This document shows, one piece after another, positions 1-10,845 of a stretch of DNA of 64,000 bases; the first letter of the stretch is position 1, and the number at the start of each line of letters is the position of its first letter. Location of the stretch: NCBI GenBank assembly GCA_018398805.1, contig JAGFBZ010001232.1, positions 117,585 through 181,584 of the forward strand, read 5' to 3'. A model generated the notes under the pieces. The model was given only the letters and a program-made list of their open reading frames with translations, ran no database searches and was not told the origin of the DNA. The stretch is from Hirundichthys speculiger (Eukaryota; Chordata; Actinopteri; Beloniformes; Exocoetidae). A program made the position numbers and the translations under genes.

Positions 1-352
1 CTTCATGGCATCCCATTGGCTATCGCTTAGCATCTTCATGGCATCCAATTGGCTATCGCTCAGCATCTTCCTGGCATCCCATTGGCTATCGCTCAGCATC
101 TTCCTGGCATCCCATTGGCTATCGCTCAGCATCTTCCTGGCATCCCATTGGCTATCGCTCAGCATCTTCCTGGCATCCCATTGGCTATCGCTCAGCATCT
201 TCCTGGCATCCCATTGGCTATCGCTCAGCATCTTCCTGGCATCCCATTGGCTATCGCTCAGCATCTTCCTGGCATCCCATTGGCTATCGCTCAGCATCTT
301 CCTGGCATCCCATTGGCTATCGCTTAGCATCTTCCTGGCATCCCATTGGCTA
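1..352. repeat. 33-bp minisatellite, about 10.7 units
   Basis: Units start at 1, 34, 67, 100 and so on every 33 bases; core words are GGCATCCCATTGGCTATCGC and CAGCATCTTCCT. 33 is divisible by three, so the array stays open and translates as an 11-residue repeat, which explains the apparent 163-codon frame here; it is not a gene. The first two units carry CTTCATGG instead of CTTCCTGG, so the array is most homogeneous inside. It lies within a MITE copy. Confidence 0.95.
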
Positions 353-845
353 GGAGGACCCCTTGTCTGTATGAGCGTAACCCAGCAACCAGGTAAACAA
401 ACAATTTTTACCTCCACCAAGGAGGTTCTGTTTTTGCCGGCGTTTATCTGTCTGTCTGGGTTCAAGATAACTCTAAAAGTTCTGGATGGATTTTGATGAA
501 ATTTTCAGGAGTTGTCGGAAATGTGAAAAGGAAGAACTGATTTCATTTTGGTTCTGATGCGGAACAAATCCTGGATTCTGGATCACTTTCAAATTTTCGA
601 TAATTGTTGCGTTTAGTGGAGGTCTGAGCTCTCTGAGTGCTTTTCTAGTTCTAACATGTATTTATGACAGGTTTTCATGTCATTTCATGTAATATTCATT
701 ATTCATTAAAAAAATTATGTTCGAATTTTGGGGGGTTTGGAACGGATTAGAGCGTTTACATGTAAAACCCGCCTCTACTTACGAAAATTTCAGGTTACGA
801 AACTACTTCCAAAACCAATTAATTTCGTAAGTAGAGGTACCACTG
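1..845 (-). mobile_element. TA-flanked MITE, copy A (cut by window start)
   Basis: Non-autonomous DNA element. Its right end is a terminal inverted repeat, read inward as CAGTGGTACCTCTACTTACG, followed by TA at 846-847. The same sequence in opposite orientation occurs as a complete copy at 4769-5666, including the internal 33-bp minisatellite and a shared block on frame-wide identity around 370-650 (CAGACAGACAG region, AAAGCACTCAGAGAG region). A TA target is typical of Tc1/mariner-like or related MITEs, but there is no transposase to fix the superfamily. The left part lies outside the window. Confidence 0.75.
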
Positions 846-847
846 TA

Positions 848-1080
848 TAAGCTTTAGCAAACAACAGCAACAAAACCATAAGACTGAGACAGAACCAACA
901 TCCAGGTTCTCTGATCGTCTCCTTTGAACCAGAGGGCCACATCTGGCGTTATTATGCATCATTATTGGTCTGGTTTTATGATTGACAGCTGCATTGCACC
1001 TTAGCGAGCGTGATCAGCCTTGTTTGGCTAGCTTGGCCTGTAACGGGGCACCAGCCTCCCGTCCCTCCTGCCACGGGTCT
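848..1080. other. Unique sequence, nothing recognised
   Basis: About 230 bases between the MITE end and the 14-bp minisatellite. No coding frame, RNA gene or repeat recognised. Confidence 0.5.
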
Positions 1081-1081
1081 G

Positions 1082-1755
1082 GCTAACTGAGATGGGCTAA
1101 CTGAGGTGAGCTAACTGAGGTGAGCTAACTGAGGTGGGCTAACTGAGGTGAGCTAACTGTGGTGGGCTAACTGAGGTGAGCTAACTGAGGTGGGCTAACT
1201 GAGGTGGGGTCATCCGCATGTTCCCACCAATGGCTGGTCTGGCTAACTGAGGTGGGCTAACTGAGGTGAGCTAACTGAAGTGGGCTAACTGAGGTGGGCT
1301 AACTGAGGTGAGCTAACTGAGGTGAGCTAACTGAGGTGGGCTAACTGAGGTGGGCTAACTGAGGTGAGCTAACTGAGGTGGGCTAACTGAGGTGGGGTCA
1401 TCCGCATGCTCCCACCAACGGCTGGTCTGGCTAACTGAGGTGGGCTAACTGAGGTGGGCTAACTGAGGTGGGCTAACTGAGGTGAGCTAACTGAGGTGGG
1501 CTAACTGAGGTGGCCTAACTGAGGTGAGCTAACTGAGGTGGGCTAACTGGGAGCTAACTGGTGGCTAACTGAGGTGGGCTAACTGAGGTGAGCTAACTGA
1601 GGTGGGCTAACTGAGGTGGCTAACTGAGGTGGGCTAACTGAGGTGAGCTAACTGAGGTGGGCTAACTGAGGTGGGCTAACTGAGGTGAGCTAACTGAGGT
1701 GAGCTAACTGAGGTGGGCTAACTGAGGTGGGCTAACTGAGGTGGGGTCATCCGCA
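1082..1755. repeat. 14-bp minisatellite with periodic spacer
   Basis: About 45 units of GCTAACTGAGGTGR, mixing GGTGGG and GGTGAG variants. At about 1205, 1395 and 1745 the array is interrupted by the same spacer, beginning GGGGTCATCCGCATG and ending near CTGGTCTGGCT, giving a coarse higher-order period of about 190 and 350 bases. Non-coding: each unit contains CTAACTGA, so stops occur in several frames. Confidence 0.93.
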
Positions 1756-1789
1756 TGCTCCCACCAATGGCTGGTCTGGCTCGCTCCGC

Positions 1790-1935
1790 CCAGTTTTGGA
1801 TTAACTGGGGGCATCAGCTCCAGCCAAGATGGTGGCCACCAGAGGCTGCAAAAATGGGCTTCAAAGCTCTTTGGAAAACCTCTAAAGTGACATCACGGAG
1901 GATCCCTCCAGTTCTTTTTATACCCTCTGTCCTCT
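1790..1935. repeat. Probable dispersed teleost repeat
   Basis: The stretch around CCAAGATGGTGGCCACCAGA, then CTTTGGAAAACCTCT and GTGACATCACGGAG resembles from memory a dispersed repeat common in fish genomes, which usually ends near a word like TATACAGTCTATGG; here the end has decayed. Only one copy is in the window, so this rests on recall and not on internal comparison. Confidence 0.35.
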
Positions 1936-2960
1936 GAAAAACTCTCATTTTTTTCCTTCCTCCTCAAACACATTTCACATTCCTTCTTTTTGGTTTGTTT
2001 CCTCTCTTCTCCTCTTACACCTCCTTGTTTCCATCTCTCCCAGTCATGCCCCCCCCCCCCCCTTCTTCCCCCGTGTCTCCTTGATTCCTCTTCTCGTTGG
2101 CTTCCTCTCCTGCTTTTATTTACTCTGATAAAATCCACAAAGATTTTTATCTGTTTAATGCGACTCTCGCTTTGTCCTTTTTCTTCTCTAACATCTCAGT
2201 CCCTGTAAAGGGACGTTTCCTTCTGGAGGACGGACCGTTGAGCTGGAGGTAAGAAGGTAAATGAGGAGACGCGCATTTGAATATTCCCTCAGACGTGAAG
2301 CAGCTGTGTGCAAATGCAGCCGTGCCGCAAGTCGGCCACGAGGGTCGGCCGCCCGGGTTTTGCACGTGTGGCGGCGTTTGTGTGTTAAATTGTTCTGTGT
2401 GGCGGAGATAACGCCGCGTCCTTATCAGCTGCATCGGGAGGCTTAAGACCCCGATGGGCGTGAGGGGAGAATGAATTTTCCTCACCGCTCTGCATATTAC
2501 AGGATTACACCGCACCTTTAGACATGCTCGGGCTGAGCTCCCGCCCCGCGGCCGTACGCATGCAGATTACCGGAGCAGGCTGTCGCGCAGCTGAAGCGGC
2601 ACCGGGACGGGCCGCGCCGGGTCTCCCTTCACGGGCCCGGTTCCAGCGAAGCGGTGGGGAGCGTGAATAAAAACAGGACGCAATTATCTCCAAATCCTAC
2701 AAATCCACATTTTATTCACAGTAGAGCACAGAAAACAGATCAAATCTCTAAACTGAGGAGTTTAACGTTTTTAGGGGACGAGTGGAAAATAAAATCTCAC
2801 ACCTGGTGTTCAGGCGGTCCAGAGGTCGCTTTAAAAGCTGTTTAGAGATCAGCAGAGTGAGCGGGGAGCAGAGGGAGGACGAGACTGGACGCAGAGTCAG
2901 AGGAAGTACAGTGATCTGCTTTACGTCAACGTCCGTCCGCCACGCTACGACTAAAGGAAC
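1936..2960. other. Pyrimidine tract and CpG-rich unique DNA
   Basis: 1940-2210 is strongly pyrimidine-rich, with a C run at about 2050. 2255-2660 is CpG-rich, with many CGCG/GCCG words. There is no supported coding exon; the short open frames here lack any recognisable domain. The block 2265-2430 (TTTGAATATTCCC, GTGCAAATGCAG) could be regulatory, unproven. Confidence 0.4.
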
Positions 2961-2972
2961 GGTTGAACGAAC

Positions 2973-4041
2973 TAGGGATGCACGATAACTGATTTTTAAA
3001 AACTGATACCGATAACCGATAACTTTCAGCTCCTAAAGGCCGATACGAATAACACACACATATACCTAAGATCATTACATCAATACTATGAACAAAATCA
3101 AAAATAGTTTTGGACTTTTTAAATGAACAGATATTTATTTTTTCCAATATAAAACTATTGTCAAGCCTCTCAAACATTTTCTTAAAGCTATCAAACAAAC
3201 CTATTTGATATCTCACATTAACTTAAATAAGGTTCATTACTGACTGATATAAAAAATAAAGGCTCCTTGAACTGATGGAAATACATGCATCAGAATTACT
3301 AACTGAAAAAGATTAACATTTAAAGGATTTTGACTTGTGGTTCCATTTGAATTAATACCTTTAATTAAAGTAAATGAGGTTCAGTAGTTTTTATTTTTTA
3401 ATCTCATGGAAGCTTTAGATGAGAGGAATGAGGGGAGGAGAGACTGCTGCTGGCTTGCGCACGTTAGCATTAGCTTCTGTTAGCTCACGTTAGCGTGATT
3501 TCAAAACTCCATGGAAGCGATTGTTATGTTGTAGGTGGCTGATCAGGTTTTACGTATTAAAGCTTGTGCTTCCCTCCTCGTAGAATTCACTCGGAGGATT
3601 CGTCACAAATAACCACCAAACTATCTTCTTCTGAAACTTTAACCAAGTTCCACGCCGCCATGTTTGTTGTGATCAGCGCTGTGCTGCAGGCTGCATTCAA
3701 GGTGTAACGTAAATTCCAACGTTCCCTCGTTTGCTAGTCGTTCTTTCAGCCTTTTCTATTTTTTCTATTTTTATGTGTAACATGAGGGAGAATACTGCGA
3801 ATATCAATTAAAGTTAACAACTACTAAAATTATGACCGAGTTAACGAGTTGTTTTCTGGCATGAGGGGGTATTCTTGATTTTCCTGATTGAGTAATCGTT
3901 TTCCTGATTATGCCGACGTCACTTGAACATAACATTCACTGCTGGTCATTCAAGGCTCAGAGGGAGCGAGACACTGCTGTGTTGACAAAAAAAAAATATA
4001 TATATATATATTATCGACCCGATAGTTATTGTGCACACCTA
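2973..4041 (-). mobile_element. hAT-family element, 1.07 kb, copy 1
   Basis: Starts TAGGGATGCACGATAAC and ends GTTATTGTGCACACCTA, a clear terminal inverted repeat of hAT style. The flanks are an 8-bp TSD with one mismatch: GAACGAAC at 2965-2972 and GAATGAAC at 4042-4049. A second, inverted and 5'-truncated copy lies at 62151-62827 with very close sequence. The strand is set by the BED-finger fossil. No full transposase remains. A (TA)n tract sits at about 3997-4011, close to the right end. Confidence 0.88.
3587..3661 (-). pseudogene. BED zinc-finger fossil of hAT transposase
   Basis: The minus strand reads from an ATG at 3661 through M-A-A-W-N, then K-V-S-E-E-D-S and V-I-C-D, and ends at a TGA at 3587. 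The W-N-x-x-K-V-S-E-E-D spacing and first cysteine match the start of BED-type fingers found at the N-terminus of hAT transposases. The second cysteine and the histidine pair are missing. The same fragment occurs in the copy at 62152-62226. Inference: non-functional remnant of the parent transposase. Confidence 0.55.
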
Positions 4042-4690
4042 GAATGAACGGTGACAGACATATTTCTGTGGACGCGCTGTCTTCTCGCAGGCCCCTGATG
4101 GCGATGGTGTCGCACACGCAAAATGTTGTCCATGTAGAGCAGCCTTTCTCAACCTTTTTTCAGTCACGACACCTTTCAAAAGTGAATAAAATCTCACGAC
4201 ACCCCAGAGTAAAATATAATCCAAAGCTCCGACTGTAAATGCATCCGTCCCGTTTATTTAGTTTAAATAACCTGAACAGGATAACTGCACCAGAGTAGGC
4301 CTCAGCAGGAAAGTTTCTCTTCATCCGTGATGTGCTTGCTTCCATCCATCATCCTTGTATTGCCTCTTTTTAGCCTTATCGCTAGCAGCTAGCTTTGGTA
4401 GCTATGGAGCAGATTCAGAGCTGGTGGATGAAGGCTTGATGAAGAAGTCGGCTCCTCTGTGATGTTCCGTTCCTGTGGGGCTTTTCTTTTTAGAAAACCA
4501 TCCATGATGCTGTTAAAAAGTTCTCTTTGCTATCTGTGAAATAAAATTCCAGCTGTTAAATTATATTACGACGTAAGCTAACAGGGCAGTCACGTTGACC
4601 TTATGCTGACCCCGTACTGACGTTGTTAGCATTGGGAAATGGGCATGTGAGACATATTTTTATTACTCATTTCATGTCCAATTATGTGTC

Positions 4691-4724
4691 TTATTTATTC
4701 ATTCATTCATTCATTCATTCATTC
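4691..4724. repeat. (ATTC)n microsatellite
   Basis: About eight tandem ATTC units inside the hAT-like element. Confidence 0.9.
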
Positions 4725-4768
4725 ATAGGCAAAAAGTATGTATTTATGTGTGCATTCATATATTTATA

Positions 4769-5666
4769 CAGCGCTACCTCTACTTACGAAATTAATTGGA
4801 TCTGGAAGTAGTTTCGTAACCTGAAACTTTCTTAAGTAGAGACGCGTTTTCCATGTAAATGCCCTAATCTGTTCCAAGCCCCCCAAAATTCTGACATATT
4901 TTTTAAAATAAATAATAAATTGTATATAAAATTACATAAAAACATAAAATGTTAGAACTAGAAAAGCACTCAGAGAGCGCAGACCTCCACTAAACGCAAC
5001 AATTATCGAAAATTTGAAAGTGATCCAGAATCCAGGATTTCTTCCGGATCAGAACCAAAATGAAATCAGTTCTTCCTTTTCACATTTCTGACAACTCCTG
5101 AAAATTTAATCAAAATCCATCCATAACTTTTAGAGTTATCTTGAACACAGACAGACAGATAAACGCCGGCAAAAACATAAGCTCCTTGGCGGTAAAAATT
5201 GTTTGTTTACCTGGTTGCTGGGTTACGCTCATACAGACAAGGGCCCTCCTAGCCAATGGGATGCCAGGAAGATGCTAAGCGCTAGCCAATGGGATGCCAG
5301 GAAGATGCTAAGCGATAGCCAATGGGATGCCAGGAAGATGCTAAGCGATAGCCAATGGGATGCCAGGAAGATGCTAAGCGATAGCCAATGGGATGCCAGG
5401 AAGATGCTAAGCGATAGCCAATGGGATGCCAGGAAGATGCTAAGCGATAGCCAATGGCAGAGCAGCACCGCTTTCAAACAGATCCAGAGCCGACAGCTAT
5501 GTTTACGTTCAGTAAACTCTGGGAGCTGCGAGTAGCAGCGCTACTGGATTTAGGACTTTACTATCCTGAAATTTCTTTCGTAACTAGAGGCAATATTTTC
5601 CCGTTGAGGCGTTTCATAACCTGAAAACTTCGTATGTAGAAACATTCGTAAGTAGAGGTACCGCTG
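4769..5666 (+). mobile_element. TA-flanked MITE, copy B, complete
   Basis: Terminal inverted repeats CAGCGCTACCTCTACTTACG at the left and CGTAAGTAGAGGTACCGCTG at the right, flanked by TA at 4767-4768 and 5667-5668. Length 898 bp. It carries the same 33-bp minisatellite as copy A at the window start, on the opposite strand, with 6.3 units against 10.7. It interrupts the hAT-like element at 4140-5724, so it inserted later. No coding capacity. Confidence 0.85.
5251..5457. repeat. 33-bp minisatellite, about 6.3 units
   Basis: Reverse complement of the array at 1-352; units start at 5251 and every 33 bases, core GCCAATGGGATGCCAGGAAG. It is internal to the MITE copy B. The open frames on both strands are repeat translations. 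Confidence 0.95.
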
Positions 5667-5732
5667 TATATGAAATGTCAGAATAGGTCATTGTTTTGAC
5701 GACGCCCCGGTTGAGGAAACGCTGACGTAGAG

Positions 5733-8040
5733 GAACCAGGTACGCAGTCACGAGGAAAACCAGAGCGTTCAGACTTGAGACGCATCTGTTAAAATCCGGT
5801 TAGAATCAGATTTTACGAACCAGAGACCTCATCTTCTCAGCACCTGTTCAAAACTGGATTTGGGCCGGCGGTCCGAACCCAGCCCAGTTCGTTAATAAAA
5901 TTTAAACCCTTTGAGTGTGACGTCATCGAGAAGAAAAAACACAAAACTGCTTCCCTGCTGCTTGTCTTCATTTATGAAGAGAGAAGAGATTTTGTGAAGA
6001 CAAACCTCTGAATAAGAAAAAAAAAATCATCAAAGCAGTTCACTTTGGTCCCTTGAGACTACAAACATCTATAATCTCCTACATGCCCCCCCCCCCCCAT
6101 CCAGCCTTCAGGGGCCCCTCCTTCATTCAGAGGACCAACTCCAGCGAACATCAGGTGTGACAGACTCCTTCACCCACAAACTCGCCCACCGGTGCCACAT
6201 GTGCACGCCGGCGGTCCGTCCGACGGGGGGGGGGGCATCTTCCTCCCTCGCTCAGCTCTCCCGCTCCTCGCAGCCTCTGGCTAATTACTCCTTTTTTCAA
6301 ATGCAAAGCAGCGGCAGAAAGTGAGATGATTTCTCGGCAGCCGCTTTAGGGACAAAAAAAATATCGAGGAGAGAGAAAGAAAGCCACGGCGAGAAAAGAG
6401 GAGTGAGAAAAGACGAGAGAGAGGCTGAATGGAGAGTGGGGGCGGGGGGGTGGGGGTGGGGGGTGACTTTCTTTCCTTGGCTGGTGGGGACCTTTGAAGT
6501 TGGGAAAAGATAGAGAAGGGTGGCGGCGGCGGCGGGTGTTTTTCTGTGAGGGGACGGAGGTAAGAAAAAAGCGAGGGAAGATCACGTTAACGAGATGGCC
6601 TCTAAAGACGAATTAAATGGTGGGAGAAAAGAAACACGATCGGGCCCCGGCCCTACTTATAGACTCCTCACAGACTCGCTCCTTTCAACGCGCCGCCGAG
6701 CTTTTTCCTAAAGCCCCGAATTCCTCAGCACAGCTTCTTAAAAGGCCTGGAGTGGGGGTGGGGGGGGGGGGGTGTAGGAGTGGGGGGGCGTAGGCTCCGT
6801 GGACGAGTGCAAACGTGCACGAGGGAGGTCACCCGTCCTTTAGTCACACATCCCGGCCGTCAATGGGGAGGTCAGGGACTTACACACCGATGGAGGGTCA
6901 GAAAGTGGCGGGATTACACGTCCGCCGTGAGACCCCCGGATCCCGGCGGGCTTTCACTCCCTCTCGCTGTTTGTTGTTTTGTGGCGGAGCAGACGGGGGG
7001 GAAAGAAAAGGAGACGGTCGGGGAATTAGTGTAAAGCTCGGGAGATGAATGGGCATCTTATTCGCACCTCTTGTTGGCGGGGCTTTGAGCCCCCAAACAG
7101 CCCTCCCATTCGCTGTCGCCTTTGTGCCGACAAAAGGAGACTCCCCTCCTGGCTTTCACGCTCCCGGTGGAGCAACAAGAGGATTTGGGGCGCCACGCAG
7201 CGCCCCGGAGCTGCCCCGGCTTTGATTGGACGTCGGCGGGAGAGAGAGAGCTGCTTCTCCTTTCTTGATTAATCAAGTGATTCTCAATAACACCTTCTCT
7301 TTTTTAAACACACCCTTTCTGCGTCTCGATAATCCCTGAAACAAGCCGACGAGCCTTTCACCAGGAACATTTCTGTCATCCTTCCCTTCGGTGTTACATC
7401 TGACTTTGATCTAATCTCATGTGTGGGGGGGGCTTTTTTTTTGTCTGCGACGCATGAAAACATTTGCGGGATTAATTTAGAGGAATTAGACCTGAGCTGA
7501 CCCGGAGTTGACCCGGTGTGTCCTTAACCATACAAGCGCCTGATTTAAGAGTAGAAGAGTTGTTTTATTTTATCTTTTTTTAATCCAACGTGAGGACAAC
7601 GGTGCTCTGATTTTAATCAGATCGAGGCAGCGCCCTGAATAAGACGCTAAAACATAAACAGCTACCTTAATCTAAATGAGGTTGTAATCAGAGTAATATA
7701 ATTGCATTAAACTATTACAATTATAGCATCAACATAAAGACGCCTTCATCAGGATGTATTTTCGCTACCACATTCGACAGTGTAGACCGTATATAAATAT
7801 CGTTTAAAAGTCTCTGAATTCTGCGAGTAATTAGATCCAGAATCATTTAACGGTGTTAAATGGCATCATTGAAACGTTTGGAGTTCTGGAGGAAACGGCA
7901 GATCGGGTCGCCGCGCCGCGTTAACATGCAGGGGCGCAGTTCCTCGAACGACCTCTGGGGGGCTGGATCCAAAGGTGAGTCACGCCTGTGAAGGACTGGC
8001 GGCCCGTCCAGGGTCGAGCCCTGCCGTTCACCTGGAGGTG
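5733..8040. other. Unique DNA with purine and G-rich tracts
   Basis: No gene recognised in 2.3 kb. Features seen: C run at 6085-6098, G runs at about 6228 and 6445-6465 and 6750-6775 with G-quadruplex potential, a purine-rich stretch 6350-6600, and a (GGC)n patch at about 6521-6535. 6600-7270 is GC-rich. Short open frames here show no domain and no splice context. 7270-7860 is AT-rich without recognisable repeats. Confidence 0.45.
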
Positions 8041-8097
8041 GCTGGGATGGACCCCAGAAGACCCCCGTGACCCTAAACCAGGAGCAAGTGGGTCCAG

Positions 8098-8262
8098 TGG
8101 TACCTCTACTTACGAACATCTCTACGTTAGAGGTCCTGGAACAACCCGACAACCAGAAAACCCTCAGGTCCATTCAGAAGGCGTGACTCCGGGTTCGGGT
8201 CTGAATCGGTCCGGTCGGTGCTCTCTGACCGGCTGGGTCAGCGTTTACTTGAGTTAAAGATA
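8098..8262 (+). mobile_element. Chimeric TE fragment inside duplication copy 1
   Basis: Begins CAGTGGTACCTCTACTTACG, the terminus of the TA-MITE family, then changes at about 8130 to a segment matching the left part of the hAT elements at 24782 and 33819 (TTAGAGGTCCTGGAACAACC, GGTCCATTCA, CGGTCGGTGCTCTCTGAC). Both parts are truncated. The join could be an old nested insertion or a repair product. Confidence 0.6.
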
Positions 8263-8561
8263 TTGTCCTGGTCCTCAAGCCCGTCCGCCCCGATTCAGAT
8301 GAATGGATCAACTCATCCTCATGTTGTCACCATCTGCCCAACCATCTCTGAGCCCTTAATTCAGATGTTCTTCCTGAACTTCCCAGCTGGGGATCAATAA
8401 AGTCCACCAATCTATCGGTCTGGAGCAGGAAAACAGGGAGCAGCTGAGGACACACAGAATATCGTCTCATGTAGAAGGAGGTCTGTAGTTGGATTATTGT
8501 CGTCCATAAACACGGTTTCTGTTTCTGGAGTGTTTCAAACACGAATCCCGGCAGCTCCGGG

Positions 8562-8592
8562 TTTAGGGTTTAGGGTTTAGGGTTTAGGGTTA
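8562..8592 (+). repeat. (TTTAGGG)4 block
   Basis: Four exact heptamers TTTAGGG followed by TTAG. Vertebrate telomeres are TTAGGG; TTTAGGG is the plant-type unit. The duplicate at 9320-9340 has three units. Confidence 0.9.
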
Positions 8593-8937
8593 GTAACCGC
8601 AGTAACCGTCCAGCGATGAATCTGATGAATCTGCATCAAACTAGTATCAACCATCTCTGGCTGCTCTGAACTGCACAAAGAACAAAAGCAGTTGGGTCGA
8701 ACTACCAGAAGTTGCAAATCATTTTTATTGTTGTTATAAAGCGAGCTAGCGGTCGTTGGGCTCCAGAGATCGGGTTGTTTCATGCATGACTTCGTGATGT
8801 CTGCGTGTTTTTTACGCCGGGCCGATGCCTCCAGGACACATAAAGCTTTTATATGTGTCCATTCACTCGCACTGTTTTTGATATCAGAACCTCTGGATTA
8901 CAGCTCTGGTCTTTTGTTTGAAGGACTATCGAACCTG

Positions 8938-9652
8938 GATGCCCCAGAAGACCCCGTGACTAAACCAGGATGGGTCCACTCGAACTCTGAGGTTAATCAT
9001 CCATTCAGAAGCCTCCGAACTCAGTCACACTTCCCAAGCCCGTCTGCCCCGATCAGATGAATGGATCGACTCATCCTCATGTTGTCACCATCTGCCCAAC
9101 CATCTCTGAGCCCTTAACTCAGATGTTCTTCCTGAACTTCCCAGCTGGGGATCAATAAAGTCCACCAATCTATCGGTCTGGAGCAGGAAAACAGGGAGCA
9201 GCTGAGGACACACAGAATATCGTCTCATGTAGAAGGAGGTCTGTAGTTGGATTATTGTCGTCCATAAACACGGTTTCTGTTTCTGGAGTGTTTCAAACAC
9301 GAATCCCGGCAGCTCCGGGTTTAGGGTTTAGGGTTTAGGGTTAGTAACCGCAGTAACCGTCCAGAGATGAATCTGATGAATCTGCATCAAACTAGTATCA
9401 ACCATCTCTGGCTGCTCTGAACTGCACAAAGAATAAAAGCAGTTGGGTCGAACTACCAGAAGTTGCAAATCATTTTTATTGTTGTTATAAAGCGAGCGGT
9501 CGTTGGGCTCCAGAGATCGGGTTGTTTCATGCGTGACTTCGTGATGTCTGCGTGGTTTTTACGCCGGGCCGATGCCTCCAGGACAACATAAAGCTTTTAT
9601 ATGTGTCCATTCACTTCGCACTGTTTGTTGATATCAGAACCTCTGGATTACA
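8938..9652. repeat. Segmental tandem duplication, copy 2
   Basis: Second copy of the unit at 8043-8902, offset about 750-760 bases in the right part. Differences are a few substitutions, small indels (for example loss of TAGC near 9495) and one fewer TTTAGGG unit. Confidence 0.88.
9320..9343 (+). repeat. (TTTAGGG)3 block
   Basis: Three exact TTTAGGG heptamers then TTAG, at the position corresponding to the four-unit block in copy 1. Confidence 0.9.
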
Positions 9653-9837
9653 AACTGGGAAGCTACTGTTTCCTAGCAACATCATTTCCACGAAGCGATT
9701 GGAGCGAACGGCTGAGGGCTTTACTTAAAGTAAATTAAACTGCATTTGTGGGACGAAGGACCAGTTTCCCTCCAGAAGAACCACAAAGTCATCTGACGAC
9801 GCATGAGCAGCATATTTGAGTCTCGTGAGGCTGAGCT

Positions 9838-10845
9838 CTAACCCTAACCCCTAACCCTAACCCCTAACCCCTAACCCCTAACCCTAACCCCTAACCCTAA
9901 CCCTAACCCCTAACCCTAACCGAAACCCCTAACCCTAACCCCTAACCCTAACCCCGAACCCCCTAAAACCCTAACCCCTAACCCCTAACCCCCTAACCCC
10001 TAACCCCAACCCCTAAAACCCCCTAACCCTAACCCCCCTAACCCTAACCCCTAACCCCTAACCCCTAACCCTAACCCCTAACCCCTAACCCCCCTAACCC
10101 TAAAACCCCTAACCCTAACCCCTAACCCTAACCCCGAACCCCTAACCCCTAACCCTAACCCTAAAACCCCTAACCAACCCCTAACCCTAACCCGAACCCG
10201 AACCCCTAAAAACCCCTAACCCAACCCCTAACCCCTAACCTAACCCCGAACCCTAACCCCTAACCCTAACCCTAACCCCCTAACCCCTAAAACCCTAACC
10301 CAAACCCTAACCCCTAACCTAACCCTAACCCTAACCCCTAACCCCTAACCCCTAACCCCTAACCCTAACCCTAACCCCTAACCCTAACCCTAACCCGAAC
10401 CTTAACCCCTAACCTTAACCCCTAACCCTAACCCTAACCCTAACCCTAACCCAACCCCTAACCCTAACCCTAACCCTAACCCCTAACCCTAAAAAAAACC
10501 CTAACCCAACCCCTAACCCCTAACCCTAACCCTAACCCCCCTAACCCCTAACCCCTAACCCCTAACCCCTAACCCCCCCCTAACCCTAACCCTAACCCTA
10601 ACCCCCTAACCCCTAACCCCCCTAACCCCTAACCCCTAACCCCCCCTAACCCCTAACCCCCCTAACCCTAACCCCTAACCCCTAACCCCCCCTAACCCTA
10701 ACCCCCCTAACCCCTAACCCCCCTAACCCCTAACCCTGATCCTAACCCCTAACCCTAACCCTAACCCTAACCCCTAACCCTAACCCTAACCCTAACCCCT
10801 AACCCCTAACCCTAACCCCCTAACCCTAACCCTAACCCCTAACCC
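9838..10845 (-). repeat. Degenerate telomere-like array, 1 kb
   Basis: About 150 units of CCCTAA and CCCCTAA, with CCCCCTAA, CCCTAAAA and CCGAAC variants; G-rich strand is minus. It is an interstitial telomere-like repeat: heterogeneous, so either old or expanded as an ordinary minisatellite. Not a chromosome end, because unique and repeat DNA continue on both sides. Confidence 0.93.

Larger units (their letters stand above)
4140..5724. mobile_element. hAT-like MITE carrying a nested MITE
   Basis: The ends are CAGCCTTTCTCAACC on the left and GGTTGAGGAAACGCTG on the right, an imperfect inverted repeat. The flanks are 8-bp near-identical duplications, ATGTAGAG at 4132-4139 and ACGTAGAG at 5725-5732, typical of hAT. 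About 900 of its 1585 bases are a younger element inserted at 4769-5666; without it the host element is about 685 bp. No transposase. Confidence 0.82.
8043..8902. repeat. Segmental tandem duplication, copy 1
   Basis: Nearly identical to 8938-9652. Shared landmarks are GACCCCAGAAGACCCC-like sequence at the left, AGATGAATGGATC, CAGGAAAACAGGGAGCAGCT, a TTTAGGG block and GATATCAGAACCTCTGG at the right. Copy 1 contains about 165 extra bases (about 8100-8265) made of a MITE terminus and a hAT fragment that copy 2 lacks. Confidence 0.88.

Noticed and set aside
1..352. CRISPR-like regular 33-bp repeats
   Set aside because: No spacers: units are directly contiguous; no cas genes; eukaryotic context. 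The same holds for the 37-bp and 60-bp arrays.
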